Positions 14,825 to 23,569 are shown, counted from the first letter of the stretch. The stretch is 30,436 nt of DNA from RGIG4576 sp964606575 (GCA_964606575.1 CAZSHA010000022.1:1-30436); one strand, 5' to 3'. Made by a program: numbers and translations. The notes: generated from the sequence alone by a model not told the origin.

Positions 14825-14909
14825 GGATGGTTTTTAAATTTACTCGTAAATTAATACGTCGCTTTTCAGAAAGTCGCCTGCTGAAATAAGATTCAACCAA
14901 TCTTGAGAA

Positions 14910-15380
14910 TCAGTTCATAACGAATATATAGGTGTTTAGGTAGGTGGCGAACACGAGCCATAGTGCGTAGGGCAGGAATAGCCAAGCCGAAAGTCGTTTC
15001 ACTTTGTAGGTACTATAAATGTACGTTCCCGCCAGATAGTCAAGCAAAACGATGTTGATTAATCCGAATAATGGACTTTGAAGATAGAAGAAGCTGATAC
15101 TCCACAGGAAGTTGAGCATCAATTGGATGATGAAAAGCAGAATCAGAGGACGTTTGCGTTCACTGTCTATATTACATAGTATACCGGACGACAGTCCCAT
15201 GCATACGTAGATGATGCCCCATGCAATGGGAAAGACCGAATTAGGCGGAGTTAGGCTTGGTTTATCTAATGATGGATACCACATCAGTAATGCTTCTTCT
15301 TGGAAGATATGAGCTGTATAGCCCACGCACATGCATATTGCAATTGCAATTACTATCCAAAGGAATCGTTTCATAATCAT
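14910..15380 (-). CDS. tspO: TspO/MBR-family membrane protein
   Basis: This 156-residue protein has five hydrophobic segments, as in TspO. Diagnostic motifs are WYPSLDKPSLTPPNSVFPIAW (residues 34-54), IIYVCMG (57-62), QLMLNFLWSISFF (86-98) and LPYALWLVFATYLNTYIF (136-153). TspO proteins bind tetrapyrroles such as protoporphyrin IX in the cytoplasmic membrane and have been linked to stress and porphyrin handling. A second ATG two codons in (15374) is an alternative start. It lies 78 bases downstream of the rRNA methyltransferase gene on the same strand, so readthrough is possible; an inverted repeat sits in the gap. It converges with the YjbR-family gene across 85 bases in which I see only short weak stems. 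Confidence 0.93.
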   Translation of the reverse strand: MIMKRFLWIVIAIAICMCVGYTAHIFQEEALLMWYPSLDKPSLTPPNSVFPIAWGIIYVCMGLSSGILCNIDSERKRPLILLFIIQLMLNFLWSISFFYLQSPLFGLINIVLLDYLAGTYIYSTYKVKRLSAWLFLPYALWLVFATYLNTYIFVMN

Positions 15381-15391
15381 GCGAGTTTTTT

Positions 15392-15423
15392 AACATTACA
15401 ACATGCTATGTGAGCGTAATGTT
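15392..15423. repeat. 8-bp inverted repeat upstream of tspO, with a third copy nearby
   Basis: AACATTAC (15392-15399) and GTAATGTT (15416-15423) are exact inverted copies separated by 16 bases. A further GTAATGTT lies at 15443-15450 in direct orientation with the second. The set fills the space between the rRNA methyltransferase stop and the tspO start. It could be a regulator site or a weak hairpin. On the minus strand the stem is followed by A residues, not T, so it is not an intrinsic terminator for the upstream gene. Confidence 0.4.
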
Positions 15424-15458
15424 TGCTGTTCCTTCACTTTTTGTAATGTTTTGGATTT

Positions 15459-16844
15459 TTATATGATAGGGGGTGATGGCGGGATGTGGGTGCTTTTGAT
15501 ACGCCATTCTTTTGGATAGAGGTTGTTGGCTCTGTTTCCGAGGTTTTTGACGAATCCTATGGCAGTCCCGTTGTATTCTAGTAACACGATTCCGCGGGGT
15601 GCATCTATATTTATCGTTTCGCCCCTTAGGTAGGAGATTGCGGTGTTGTAGTCGACCTCGCATGTTGTAAAGGATGCTTTACGCATGCATGTGTTTAGTG
15701 ATAGCGAGTGTGCCGGTATAAAGTCACGTCCTTTGATGTTGGCAATCTCACAGCCGCAGTATATAATTTTAAGATGTTCTTTCAACAGTGCCAATTCGCT
15801 GGCATATTCGGCTGGGAAAGCGTTGACGGTGTCGTTGTTTAAAACGAATAGCATAGCCGACTTATCGGCAACCCAATCTTTAACAATTGCAGGCACTTGT
15901 GCGGCTGTTTCTTTCCTACCTTTCTTTTTGCTTGGGATTTTAGGCTCACGCTTAGGCTCTTCGTAAGGTTTGCGAACAACCGACATGAATAAGCCTTCGC
16001 CACGGGTACGGTGGGGAAAGAACCTATAGCCGAATACGTTAGAGGCAATGGATTTGCTGATATTCCACTCCTCGGGAACGTCTAGTTTAATGCTTTCGCC
16101 TTCCAATTCGTTAATGATGTATTCTATTATTTCTTCATTCTCTTGACGATTGAACGTGCAAGTGCTGTAGATTAACAATCCGCCTGGACGTAAGGCTTGC
16201 CATACGTTGCCGATAATTTCTCTTTGGCGTGTGGCGCATTCTCTAACTAGTGCTGGCGACCATTGAGCCACAGCTTCATCGTCCTTACGCATCATCCCTT
16301 CGCCACTGCATGGCACATCGGTAGCAATGATGTCGAAAAAATGCGTGAGTTTGGCGTATGCGGCCGAATCGTTATTTGTGACGATGCAGTTAGGGTTTCC
16401 CCATTTGATGATATTCTCACGAAGTATTTGAGCTCTGCCACTCATGATTTCGTTTGCCACGACAAGCGAACCTTCAGGCAAAACGCCTAGTGCGGTGGTT
16501 GTTTTTCCTCCAGGTGCGGCACATAGGTCGAGATAGCGTAGGGGCTGAGATTTATCAGTTAATTTATTTATAACATGAGCTAGAAACATAGAAGAAGCAT
16601 CTTGTACGTAATAACGTCCTGCGTGCAGCGATGGGTCGAACGTGAATTGAGGTCGTTGGTTGAGGTAGAAACCGCAATCGCACCACGGTACACGCTCGTA
16701 AGCCGGTGTGTCGCCACATTTGGTTGTGTTTATTCGTATTGATACCGATGGCTCGGTTTCTTCCAAGGATTTCACCAATTCATTAGCCTCGTCGCTAGGT
16801 AAAAGCTTTTTAATTTCTTCTATGAATAACTCGGAAAGTGCCAT
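15459..16844 (-). CDS. rsmF: RsmF-like 16S rRNA (cytosine-C5)-methyltransferase
   Basis: This 461-residue protein belongs to the NOL1/NOP2/Sun family, which transfers methyl groups from S-adenosylmethionine to C5 of cytosine in RNA. The N-terminal part has SVSIRINT and YYVQDASSM. The AdoMet site is YLDLCAAPGGKTT (104-116). The two catalytic cysteines are in DVPCSGEGM (C179) and YSTCTF (C229). Residues about 300-461 match the C-terminal RsmF domain, with a PUA-like end (GRDFIPAHSLSLN and GFVKNLGNRANNLYPKEWRI). This C-terminal extension supports RsmF rather than RsmB. The gene begins 6 bases after the secreted glycosidase-family gene, so the two are likely cotranscribed. The exact rRNA position modified is inferred from the family. 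Confidence 0.9.
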   Translation of the reverse strand: MALSELFIEEIKKLLPSDEANELVKSLEETEPSVSIRINTTKCGDTPAYERVPWCDCGFYLNQRPQFTFDPSLHAGRYYVQDASSMFLAHVINKLTDKSQPLRYLDLCAAPGGKTTTALGVLPEGSLVVANEIMSGRAQILRENIIKWGNPNCIVTNNDSAAYAKLTHFFDIIATDVPCSGEGMMRKDDEAVAQWSPALVRECATRQREIIGNVWQALRPGGLLIYSTCTFNRQENEEIIEYIINELEGESIKLDVPEEWNISKSIASNVFGYRFFPHRTRGEGLFMSVVRKPYEEPKREPKIPSKKKGRKETAAQVPAIVKDWVADKSAMLFVLNNDTVNAFPAEYASELALLKEHLKIIYCGCEIANIKGRDFIPAHSLSLNTCMRKASFTTCEVDYNTAISYLRGETINIDAPRGIVLLEYNGTAIGFVKNLGNRANNLYPKEWRIKSTHIPPSPPII

Positions 16845-16850
16845 GACACA

Positions 16851-18296
16851 TTATTTTACGTTTACAGTTACATTAGCTTTTAGTTTGCCTAATTTTGCAG
16901 ATAAAATATAGTTTCCGCTACTTTTTGCTATTATTGACGTTCCTTTGCTGGTGGTTTTGCCTAATTGTTTCGGGCATGAAAGTTTCACGCCTTTCACATC
17001 GGGGTCTATTAGGATTCCGTATTTATTGTAGCCGTAAAAGGTAGGGGTATAAGTTTCTCCAACATTAAGGTTCTTTTTGAAATCGGCAAACTCTATAGAA
17101 GCTATTTCGTTATCAGCAGGGACATTAGCTGCGATGAAGATACCATTGGCAACGGTACGCTCTTTTCCGTCGCTCGGTACGTTGCATATTCCTAGCGTCT
17201 TGATGTATAATTCGCTAGAGCCACCACCGTCGAGATTCATGGCATCATCGCAACCTACATTACGCATTATGTCGGCAAGCACATGGGAAGTGCAACCTTC
17301 GGACTCTTTGGAGCGACCGTCAACAATCAAGATGATTAGTTTCGAACCCGAAGCATCGTTGCCTATAGCTGTTCGAGGATGCACACCGTTTAAGTGTTTC
17401 AATATATCGATAGGGTTGGTTGTCTTCCCGTCACGTAGAATCACCGGGTAGCCGCTTATGACTTCTGTAGGGCAGATATTGCCTTCGTTGGGTAGGCTTA
17501 TTGTAGCCGATAATTCGATGGTGTCACCAGCTGCTAGGTCGTTAATGAATTGGCTTTCGTTGCCGCTACCCGATAGTATATATCCGTTGAGCGGAATCGT
17601 GGTAGAGCCGCCCTTGCTTGGCGATGTTGCGACTTTCATGGCCGTTTTTTTGCCAACTGATAGTGGTGAACTGGTTGGGATAAGAGCAACTTCTATGGCG
17701 TTGCTTGCTGTGTCGGTCTTTGTTCCGTATCGAGAAGTGTAAAGATTGAGGCTGTTAGAAGTGGGAACTTTATTTACAGCTGTTATTTTTTTTGCCAAAT
17801 TATTAAAGAACGCTATGCAACTTATGTCCATGATATCCATATACGTTGTGCGGTTTTTGTCGATAGCCCATTGCGTACGTCCGTTGTCATCAAGGTAATA
17901 AATTTCTCCGTCTATAATGTGGGAGCCTATGGAATTGCCGCGTCGCATGTTGAAAAAATCGGCGTTAACGCCTAGAAAATACTGTGTAGTGTCAGAATCG
18001 TTTGACAGGGCCATAGCAGAAACCTTCTCTCTGGCATATATGGTATTCTTGGCTTTAAGTGTGCGAACTTCGATGTTTTCGTCAGTCAAGTCGGTCACGG
18101 TGTAGAATACGTTCAAATTTTGAGCACCACTAAGCCTTAGTGAAGTCAGGGTTGTCCCCGGACCTGCTTTAAAATGGGCAACTGTGTCCATATAATAGGT
18201 TTTGCCCTGCAAAGTCCATTCGGTGGCGGCATGGGCGGCAATAGCGATTATTGCCAAAATCATGTATAATGCTAGCCGTTTCATAGATTTTTCCAT
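16851..18296 (-). CDS. secreted phosphodiester glycosidase-family protein (NAGPA domain)
   Basis: This 481-residue protein has an N-terminal signal peptide (MKRLALYMILAIIAIAAHA, starting at ATG 18284; ATG 18296 is four codons upstream), so it is exported. The NAGPA/phosphodiester-glycosidase domain (PF09992) lies at about residues 100-390, with VNADFF, HPRTAIGND (about 305), LIILIVDGR and MNLDGGGSSELY (about 353). The last about 90 residues look like an Ig-like or BIG2-type beta domain (ASIEFADFKKNLNVGETYTP). The family cleaves sugar phosphodiesters in some members; the bacterial substrate here may be a glycan or cell-wall polymer, which is inference. It is the first gene of a minus-strand cluster with rsmF and tspO. 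No clear promoter was found. Confidence 0.87.
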   Translation of the reverse strand: MEKSMKRLALYMILAIIAIAAHAATEWTLQGKTYYMDTVAHFKAGPGTTLTSLRLSGAQNLNVFYTVTDLTDENIEVRTLKAKNTIYAREKVSAMALSNDSDTTQYFLGVNADFFNMRRGNSIGSHIIDGEIYYLDDNGRTQWAIDKNRTTYMDIMDISCIAFFNNLAKKITAVNKVPTSNSLNLYTSRYGTKTDTASNAIEVALIPTSSPLSVGKKTAMKVATSPSKGGSTTIPLNGYILSGSGNESQFINDLAAGDTIELSATISLPNEGNICPTEVISGYPVILRDGKTTNPIDILKHLNGVHPRTAIGNDASGSKLIILIVDGRSKESEGCTSHVLADIMRNVGCDDAMNLDGGGSSELYIKTLGICNVPSDGKERTVANGIFIAANVPADNEIASIEFADFKKNLNVGETYTPTFYGYNKYGILIDPDVKGVKLSCPKQLGKTTSKGTSIIAKSSGNYILSAKLGKLKANVTVNVK

Positions 18297-18410
18297 TAGG
18301 TTTTAGTAATGATATTATAATTTGTCGGTAAAATTAGATAAAAACATTAATAGGTGTGCAATAACAATCAGAAAGATTTTGGATGGTTAATAACTTTTCC
18401 TTTGTAATTA

Positions 18411-18442
18411 TTTTATTTGTAATAAGATTATTCGTAATTTTG
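18411..18442 (+). promoter_or_regulatory. promoter for the rsmI-walJ-mtgA-eptA-like operon
   Basis: TAATTTTG at 18435-18442 fits the -7 consensus TAnnTTTG. TTTT at 18411-18414 lies 20 bases upstream in the -33 position, one base off TTTG; a true TTTG at 18416 is too close, with a 15-base gap. Transcription would begin near 18449, giving a leader of about 20 bases with an AAGG at 18460-18463 before ATG 18469. Confidence 0.55.
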
Positions 18443-18468
18443 TGATAAATTAGGATAACAAGGTGACT

Positions 18469-19176
18469 ATGCTAGAAACAGCTCTATATTTGATTCCAGT
18501 GCCATTGAGCGAGGGCGACTTAAATGCCGTTATTCCCTCTAGAAATATAGAGATTGTGCGTGGGATAAGGCATTTTATAGTGGAAAATGTGCGTTCGGCA
18601 CGACGTTTCCTAAAAAAATGCGACCGAGATATAGATATTGACACTCTCACGTTCTACGAATTGAACCGCCACACGAAGCCCGAAGACATTTCGGGATTTT
18701 TAGTACCATTAGAGCAAGGTGAGGCTATGGGTGTGATTTCGGAGGCTGGATGTCCAGCGATAGCCGATCCCGGAGCTGATGTGGTGGCGATAGCGCAACG
18801 TAAATCGTTAAAGGTGATTCCGCTAGTAGGTCCTTCTAGTATTCTAATGTCGGTAATGGGTTCTGGCTTTAACGGGCAGAGTTTCGCTTTTCAAGGATAT
18901 TTGCCTATTGATGCTTCGGCTCGTGCCAAGAAATTCAAGGATATGGAATATAATATCCGTGTTAACAGCCAGACGCAAGTGTTTATTGAAACACCTTACC
19001 GTAACAATAAATTGATAGCCGAAATGGCTAAGACTTTGCCAAGACACTTGAAATTGTGTGTGGCGAGCGATATAACTGGCGAGAAAGAGAGCATAGTCAC
19101 TCGTGGCATTGCTGAGTGGGAACGTATGAAGTATGACTACGATAAAATTCCTACTATATTCTTGCTTTATAAATGA
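18469..19176 (+). CDS. RsmI-like SAM-dependent methyltransferase (tetrapyrrole methylase fold)
   Basis: The start is placed at ATG 18469 because AAGG lies just ahead; the frame extends two codons further to a GTG. The 235-residue protein has the tetrapyrrole-methylase fold (PF00590): ALYLIPVPLSEGDL at the N-terminus, MGVISEAGCPAIADPGADVV (the equivalent of GTPxISDPG), LVGPSSILMSVMGSGFNGQ, FAFQGYLP, and VFIETPYRNNKL near the end. RsmI methylates the 2'-O of a cytidine in 16S rRNA. This version is about 50 residues shorter than E. coli RsmI, lacking the C-terminal domain, as is common for a Bacteroidetes branch, so the target is less certain. Its stop overlaps the next start by 4 bases. Confidence 0.85.
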   Translation: MLETALYLIPVPLSEGDLNAVIPSRNIEIVRGIRHFIVENVRSARRFLKKCDRDIDIDTLTFYELNRHTKPEDISGFLVPLEQGEAMGVISEAGCPAIADPGADVVAIAQRKSLKVIPLVGPSSILMSVMGSGFNGQSFAFQGYLPIDASARAKKFKDMEYNIRVNSQTQVFIETPYRNNKLIAEMAKTLPRHLKLCVASDITGEKESIVTRGIAEWERMKYDYDKIPTIFLLYK

Positions 19177-20195
19177 TGACTAGATATAAAAATATAGATT
19201 CGGCACAGCAACAGTGTATCCTTTTTGGCGAAGATGAGGCTATAGAGAATGAGTTGATTGCCGAAGAACAAAAAGAAACCTCTGTATCTATTTATACAGA
19301 GGTTGTAGAAGATGATGGTGTGTTCGGTGCTGTAGAGCCAGTGCCAGAACAATCGGTGTTCCGTTTTATAAGTTTTGGCAGTGGCAGTAGCGGCAATTGT
19401 TCTTATATAGGGACAGAAAAGGGCGGAATTATCGTTGATGCTGGTGTCGACTACAATAATGTGTTTGAAAAGCTACAGGCGAACGGAGTGACACCAAATA
19501 TGGTGTATGGTGTGTGCCTAACACACGACCATAGCGACCATATTCGTTATGCTTATGCAATTTCACGCAAATATAAGCATATACGTATATATTGCACAAA
19601 TCGTGCTTTAAACGGTATTCTGAAACGTCATAACGTTTCACGCAGAATAAAAGAATATCATCAGCCTATATTCAAGGAGATTCCTTTTAAATTGGGCGAT
19701 TTGACTATTACAGCATTTGATGTTCCGCATGATGGACTGGACAATTCGGGTTTTTTCATAGAATATGGTGAAAATAAATTTGCATTGGCAACCGACTTGG
19801 GTGAGGTGAGCGAACGTGCTCGTCACTACATGTCGCAAGCCGATTTCTTGATGATTGAGGCTAATTATGACCTGCAGATGTTAGAAAACGGATCGTATCC
19901 TGAATACTTAAAGAGCCGTATAAAGTTATCGACTGGGCATTTGGATAATGCAGATACGGCACGATTTGTTGGCGAGATTTATACGAAAAAGCTAAAGAAT
20001 ATATTTCTATGCCATTTGAGCAATGACAACAACACGCCTGATAAGGCTATAGAGGCTGTGAGGGGTGCATTAGAGGAAAAAGGAGTTACGGTAGGTTCTG
20101 CTTTAGGTACAATAGAAGACCGAGGCAAGGATTTACAACTTATGGCGTTGCCTCGATATGATTGTTCTCCTTGGTTTGTTCTTCGCAAGGATTAG
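19173..20195 (+). CDS. WalJ/YycJ-like metallo-beta-lactamase-fold hydrolase
   Basis: This 340-residue protein contains FISFGSGSSGNCSYIG (66-80), the opening strand typical of YycJ/WalJ, then the zinc-binding THDHSDH (117-123), VPHDG, LATDLGEV, MIEANYD and CHLSNDNNTP (late His). WalJ-type proteins are 5'-exonuclease-like enzymes linked to DNA repair and, in Firmicutes, to coordination of cell-wall events. Here about 62 residues precede the conserved core, acidic and low in hydrophobicity, longer than in the usual roughly 260-residue members. No internal ATG offers a shorter start. The start codon overlaps the upstream stop (ATGA), and mtgA begins 3 bases after its end, so it sits in an operon. 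Confidence 0.88.
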   Translation: MMTRYKNIDSAQQQCILFGEDEAIENELIAEEQKETSVSIYTEVVEDDGVFGAVEPVPEQSVFRFISFGSGSSGNCSYIGTEKGGIIVDAGVDYNNVFEKLQANGVTPNMVYGVCLTHDHSDHIRYAYAISRKYKHIRIYCTNRALNGILKRHNVSRRIKEYHQPIFKEIPFKLGDLTITAFDVPHDGLDNSGFFIEYGENKFALATDLGEVSERARHYMSQADFLMIEANYDLQMLENGSYPEYLKSRIKLSTGHLDNADTARFVGEIYTKKLKNIFLCHLSNDNNTPDKAIEAVRGALEEKGVTVGSALGTIEDRGKDLQLMALPRYDCSPWFVLRKD

Positions 20196-20198
20196 CCT

Positions 20199-20891
20199 AT
20201 GGGATTCATCTGGAAAATAATTAAAAACATACTTGTCTTATTTTTCGGCTCTACTATACTAGCAGTGGTGCTATTTAAATTTGTACCTGTGTATATCACG
20301 CCATTGATGGTGGTTAGATTAGTAGAGCAGAAGAGTGCTGGTAAGGATTTTAAGTTGGAGCATGAGTGGGTTTCGTTGGAACAGATTTCCAATAATATGG
20401 TACAAGCTGTGATAGCTAGTGAAGATAATCTGTTTATGAGTCATCACGGCTTTGATTTCGAACAAATAGAGAAAGCTGTGGATGAAGCTAAGAAAGGGAA
20501 ACGTCATCGAGGTGCCAGCACAATAAGCCAACAGACAGCAAAAAATGTGTTTTTATGGAATGGTCATAGCTATATACGTAAAGGATTAGAGGCATACTTC
20601 ACTATGTTGATTGAATTGATATGGGGAAAAGAGCGTATAATGGAGGTGTATCTCAATTCTATAGAAATGGGCAATGGAATATATGGTGCAGAGGCTGTAG
20701 CCAAAGAGAATTTCGGTAGAATGGCTCGGTCGCTAACGAAACATGAAGCGGCATTGATAGCAGCAACGTTACCTAATCCCTTGAAATATGATTCTGCTCA
20801 TCCGTCACCATACGTTAAGCGTAGACAAAAGCAAATACTTCATATTATGTCGCAAATCCATCAAACAGAAATGGGAAATAAAAATAGGTGA
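20199..20891 (+). CDS. mtgA: monofunctional peptidoglycan glycosyltransferase MtgA
   Basis: This 230-residue protein has an N-terminal membrane anchor (about 8-30, KNILVLFFGSTILAVVLFKF) and a GT51 transglycosylase domain that polymerises lipid II into glycan strands in the periplasm. The motifs are complete: VIASEDNLFMSHHGFD with catalytic Glu75, RGASTISQQTAKNVFLW, YLNSIEMGNGIYGAEA, and EAALIAATLPNPLKY. There is no transpeptidase domain, and the length matches MtgA. It begins 3 bases after the WalJ-like gene and ends 22 bases before the EptA-like gene, in one plus-strand operon. A wall-synthesis gene here fits the envelope theme. Confidence 0.95.
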   Translation: MGFIWKIIKNILVLFFGSTILAVVLFKFVPVYITPLMVVRLVEQKSAGKDFKLEHEWVSLEQISNNMVQAVIASEDNLFMSHHGFDFEQIEKAVDEAKKGKRHRGASTISQQTAKNVFLWNGHSYIRKGLEAYFTMLIELIWGKERIMEVYLNSIEMGNGIYGAEAVAKENFGRMARSLTKHEAALIAATLPNPLKYDSAHPSPYVKRRQKQILHIMSQIHQTEMGNKNR

Positions 20892-20913
20892 TATTGTCCA
20901 AAAATAAGAACAG

Positions 20914-22443
20914 ATGATAAACAATATATTTAAAAAAGAAGACGATGTGAAAATGTGGTTGTACGTGATGTGTATTACATTATGTTATGGTATATTTTTT
21001 ACGTCGGTAGAGTTTGTTGATTTTAACTATCAAGGTTTTAAAGATATATTTTATAATGTTATACAATGGTTTCTCGTCGTATTTATATCTTTAGGCGTTT
21101 TCTACATATTGGCTTTAAATAAATATGTATTTTCAGCACTGTTTCCAGTGTTAACAACGATTAGTGGAGTGCTTGCCTATTATCGCTTTACGATGGGTGT
21201 CGCATTAACTCCGATGTTGATAGAAACAGCATTGATAAATGATATACGAACTAATCTTCAGGTCGTTAGCTGGGAACTTATTGTGTATATACTCTTTGTT
21301 TTGGCTGTTTCATTATGTCTTGTTTATGTTAGGTTTAAGTATATAAGGGTTACATCATATAAATTGCATCTCATTTTAGCTATTGTGTTGGCGTTTATTC
21401 CGTTTATGCAGGAAAGGTATAAAAATACTATAATGTTTCGTATGCCGCATTCATTGTTTTATAATTTGAATGAATATTGTATAAGTAGACAAAGTGCAGC
21501 TGAGAATCGTTTTGCTTTTGATGGGGTTGATGTTGATTGCACTCAAGATTCTGTTGTGGTTGTCCTAATGTTAGGAGAGTCATTAAGAGCAGATCATTTG
21601 TCTTTGAATGGATATAGGCGTATAACTAATCCGAATCTGGCGAATGATTCCGCTGTGATTTCATTGCCAAATATTTATACGGAAGAAACTCTGACACATT
21701 TATGTATACCACATATCATGACTAGAGCAGATAGTGTCAATACAGAATTAGCGTATGTTGAGCCGTCTTTTATTACTTTGTTTAGAAGAGCTGGTTTTTA
21801 TACAACATGGATTGCAAATCAAGAGCCTACTCAAAACTATTCCTATTTCATGAATGAGGGTGATACGTTAATATATGCTAATATTATACGTTCACCTTAT
21901 ACGTATGATTTGTGGTTGGATGGTAATATGCTTAATCCATGTAAAGAGATATTGAATCAAGGGCATGCGAAAGATTTAATTGTTATGCATTCGGTTGGCT
22001 CTCATTGGTGGTATAATGTGCATTACCCTGAAGAATATAGGCACTTTGTTCCAGTAGTTACGAAAAGGGTGGCAACACAATGTACGATAGAAGAATTGGT
22101 TAATTCTTATGATAATACGATTTTGTATACTGATTACGTAATATCCGAAGTGATAAATATGTTACGTGAAAAAAAAGCAATTTTTTTGTATCTTTCTGAT
22201 CATGGAGAAGCGTTGGGTGAGAATGGGCAATACATGCATATTGATAAGTCGCCATATACGCAAAATCCAGCATGTTTAATATGGTATTCTTCAAAATATT
22301 ATGACAATAATAAAGCGGAAATAGAAACCTTAAAGAAAAATAGAGAAAAACGGTATAGGAATGATTTCTTATTTCACTCTATACTTGATGCTGCTGATTT
22401 AACTTGTGACGTAAAAGATACGACATTAAGCGTGTTCCGGTGA
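20914..22443 (+). CDS. EptA-like phosphoethanolamine transferase
   Basis: This 509-residue inner-membrane protein has about five membrane helices in residues 15-165, followed by a periplasmic alkaline-phosphatase-fold (sulfatase) domain. The metal and nucleophile signatures are VLMLGESLRADHLSLNGYRR (E222), TEETLTHLCIPHIMTRA (Thr259 or Thr261 as acceptor) and YLSDHGEALGENGQYMH (about 426-442). Family members transfer phosphoethanolamine from phosphatidylethanolamine to lipid A or other glycans, lowering surface charge and polymyxin binding. The usual LPNI and TNP spacers are present. It is the last gene of the rsmI-walJ-mtgA group and more AT-rich than its neighbours, which may indicate later acquisition. 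Its 3' end overlaps the convergent hydrolase gene by 18 bases. The exact acceptor is not determinable. Confidence 0.88.
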   Translation: MINNIFKKEDDVKMWLYVMCITLCYGIFFTSVEFVDFNYQGFKDIFYNVIQWFLVVFISLGVFYILALNKYVFSALFPVLTTISGVLAYYRFTMGVALTPMLIETALINDIRTNLQVVSWELIVYILFVLAVSLCLVYVRFKYIRVTSYKLHLILAIVLAFIPFMQERYKNTIMFRMPHSLFYNLNEYCISRQSAAENRFAFDGVDVDCTQDSVVVVLMLGESLRADHLSLNGYRRITNPNLANDSAVISLPNIYTEETLTHLCIPHIMTRADSVNTELAYVEPSFITLFRRAGFYTTWIANQEPTQNYSYFMNEGDTLIYANIIRSPYTYDLWLDGNMLNPCKEILNQGHAKDLIVMHSVGSHWWYNVHYPEEYRHFVPVVTKRVATQCTIEELVNSYDNTILYTDYVISEVINMLREKKAIFLYLSDHGEALGENGQYMHIDKSPYTQNPACLIWYSSKYYDNNKAEIETLKKNREKRYRNDFLFHSILDAADLTCDVKDTTLSVFR

Positions 22444-23481
22444 TACATTCAATTGATATTGTGCTTGGACGAAGGCGAGAATGCGGTCGGCAACTTCTTG
22501 AGCCTCAGCTATAGATGCGTTACAAAAACTATGTTTCAACCGCTTGAACCGAATCATTTTCGCATCTACTCCGCATTTACGCAATTCGATAAACATTTTG
22601 ATGGATTGCTCTATTTTTACGGTCGTGTCGGCGGCTCCGTGCATTAAAAGCGTCGGGCAACAGTTCTTGTTTACGTAATTTATTGGCGAGAACTCTCTAC
22701 AAAGTTGCATCACCCGCTTCTTTTGAGTTTCGATGTCGAAGCCTGTAACGCATTTAAGTTGCTTGTTTCGTTTTAGGATGACTTTACGAACACATAGCTT
22801 TGCAAATGTTGTTAAGAAAGGGTTTAAATTGGTACGGAAAAGCGTGTTCAAATCTGTTGGACCGTATGTGTCGATCACATAATTAACTTTAGCAGATACG
22901 TTTTTTAGATTATCATTTCCTGTGTAAATAGTATCGTTGGTGTATGCTGTCATCATGGCTAGCTGTCCTCCAGCCGATGCCCCCCAAATACCTATGTTGT
23001 CAGGGTCAAGACCAAATTCCTGCCCATGAAGCCTTACCCATCGTACGGCATCCTTGCAATCCGAAATCTGATGCTGTATATGGTTGATGTTCTTATTGGC
23101 AAGCCGATAGTCTACGCTTACGACAGCAAAACCATTACGGTTAAGTGTTTTAAGTACATATTGCCTAAAGGTACGCTTGATGTTGCTCTTGCTCGCTTCT
23201 ACCCACGAACCGCCGTGTATGAATACAAGTACGGGCGCAAGAGTAGCGTTGTTGTAAGGGATTCTAGGCTTGTATATATCCAAGTGTAGGTTTTTGCCGT
23301 TTACTGATTTATATACTATGTTTTTGTGAGATGGATAGTCTGGGCTAAGTTTTGGCAAAGCACTAGCCGTAGAGCTATAAGGAGAACTTAATTTAGATGA
23401 GGCATAATAAATTATCATGCCAGCTCCTATTCCAGTAGCCAATAGCCATTTCTGGCGTTGAGTTAAGTTGATATTAGACAT
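22426..23481 (-). CDS. alpha/beta-hydrolase (esterase-like), membrane-anchored or exported
   Basis: This 351-residue protein has an N-terminal hydrophobic stretch (about 11-30, KWLLATGIGAGMIIYYASSK), probably an uncleaved anchor or signal. An alpha/beta-hydrolase domain of the hormone-sensitive-lipase-like/BD-FAE type follows: LVFIHGGSW (oxyanion hole, 86-93), VSVDYRLA, DCKDAVRWVR, and nucleophile GASAGG (S169). LMHGAADTTVKIEQS (Asp) and LKHSF (His) complete the triad. The substrate is an ester, possibly of a carbohydrate or lipid; nothing narrows it. It has its own promoter, in the gap after lpxA, and converges with the EptA-like gene, with an 18-base overlap of the two coding ends. Confidence 0.88.
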   Translation of the reverse strand: MSNINLTQRQKWLLATGIGAGMIIYYASSKLSSPYSSTASALPKLSPDYPSHKNIVYKSVNGKNLHLDIYKPRIPYNNATLAPVLVFIHGGSWVEASKSNIKRTFRQYVLKTLNRNGFAVVSVDYRLANKNINHIQHQISDCKDAVRWVRLHGQEFGLDPDNIGIWGASAGGQLAMMTAYTNDTIYTGNDNLKNVSAKVNYVIDTYGPTDLNTLFRTNLNPFLTTFAKLCVRKVILKRNKQLKCVTGFDIETQKKRVMQLCREFSPINYVNKNCCPTLLMHGAADTTVKIEQSIKMFIELRKCGVDAKMIRFKRLKHSFCNASIAEAQEVADRILAFVQAQYQLNVSPEHA

Positions 23482-23511
23482 AGCGAAATCGTTTTAGCAT
23501 CCTATACTTTA

Positions 23512-23543
23512 CAAATATAGCGATTAAATTGTTCAGTTGCAAT
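23512..23543 (-). promoter_or_regulatory. promoter for the alpha/beta-hydrolase gene
   Basis: Read on the minus strand, TATATTTG (23519-23512) matches TAnnTTTG. ATTG (23543-23540), 20 bases upstream, is near the -33 TTTG. Transcription would start near 23505, giving a leader of about 24 bases. It lies just beyond the lpxA terminator, which fits an independent unit. Confidence 0.55.
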
Positions 23544-23569
23544 TAATCGGCTTCTAAATGAAACAAAAA

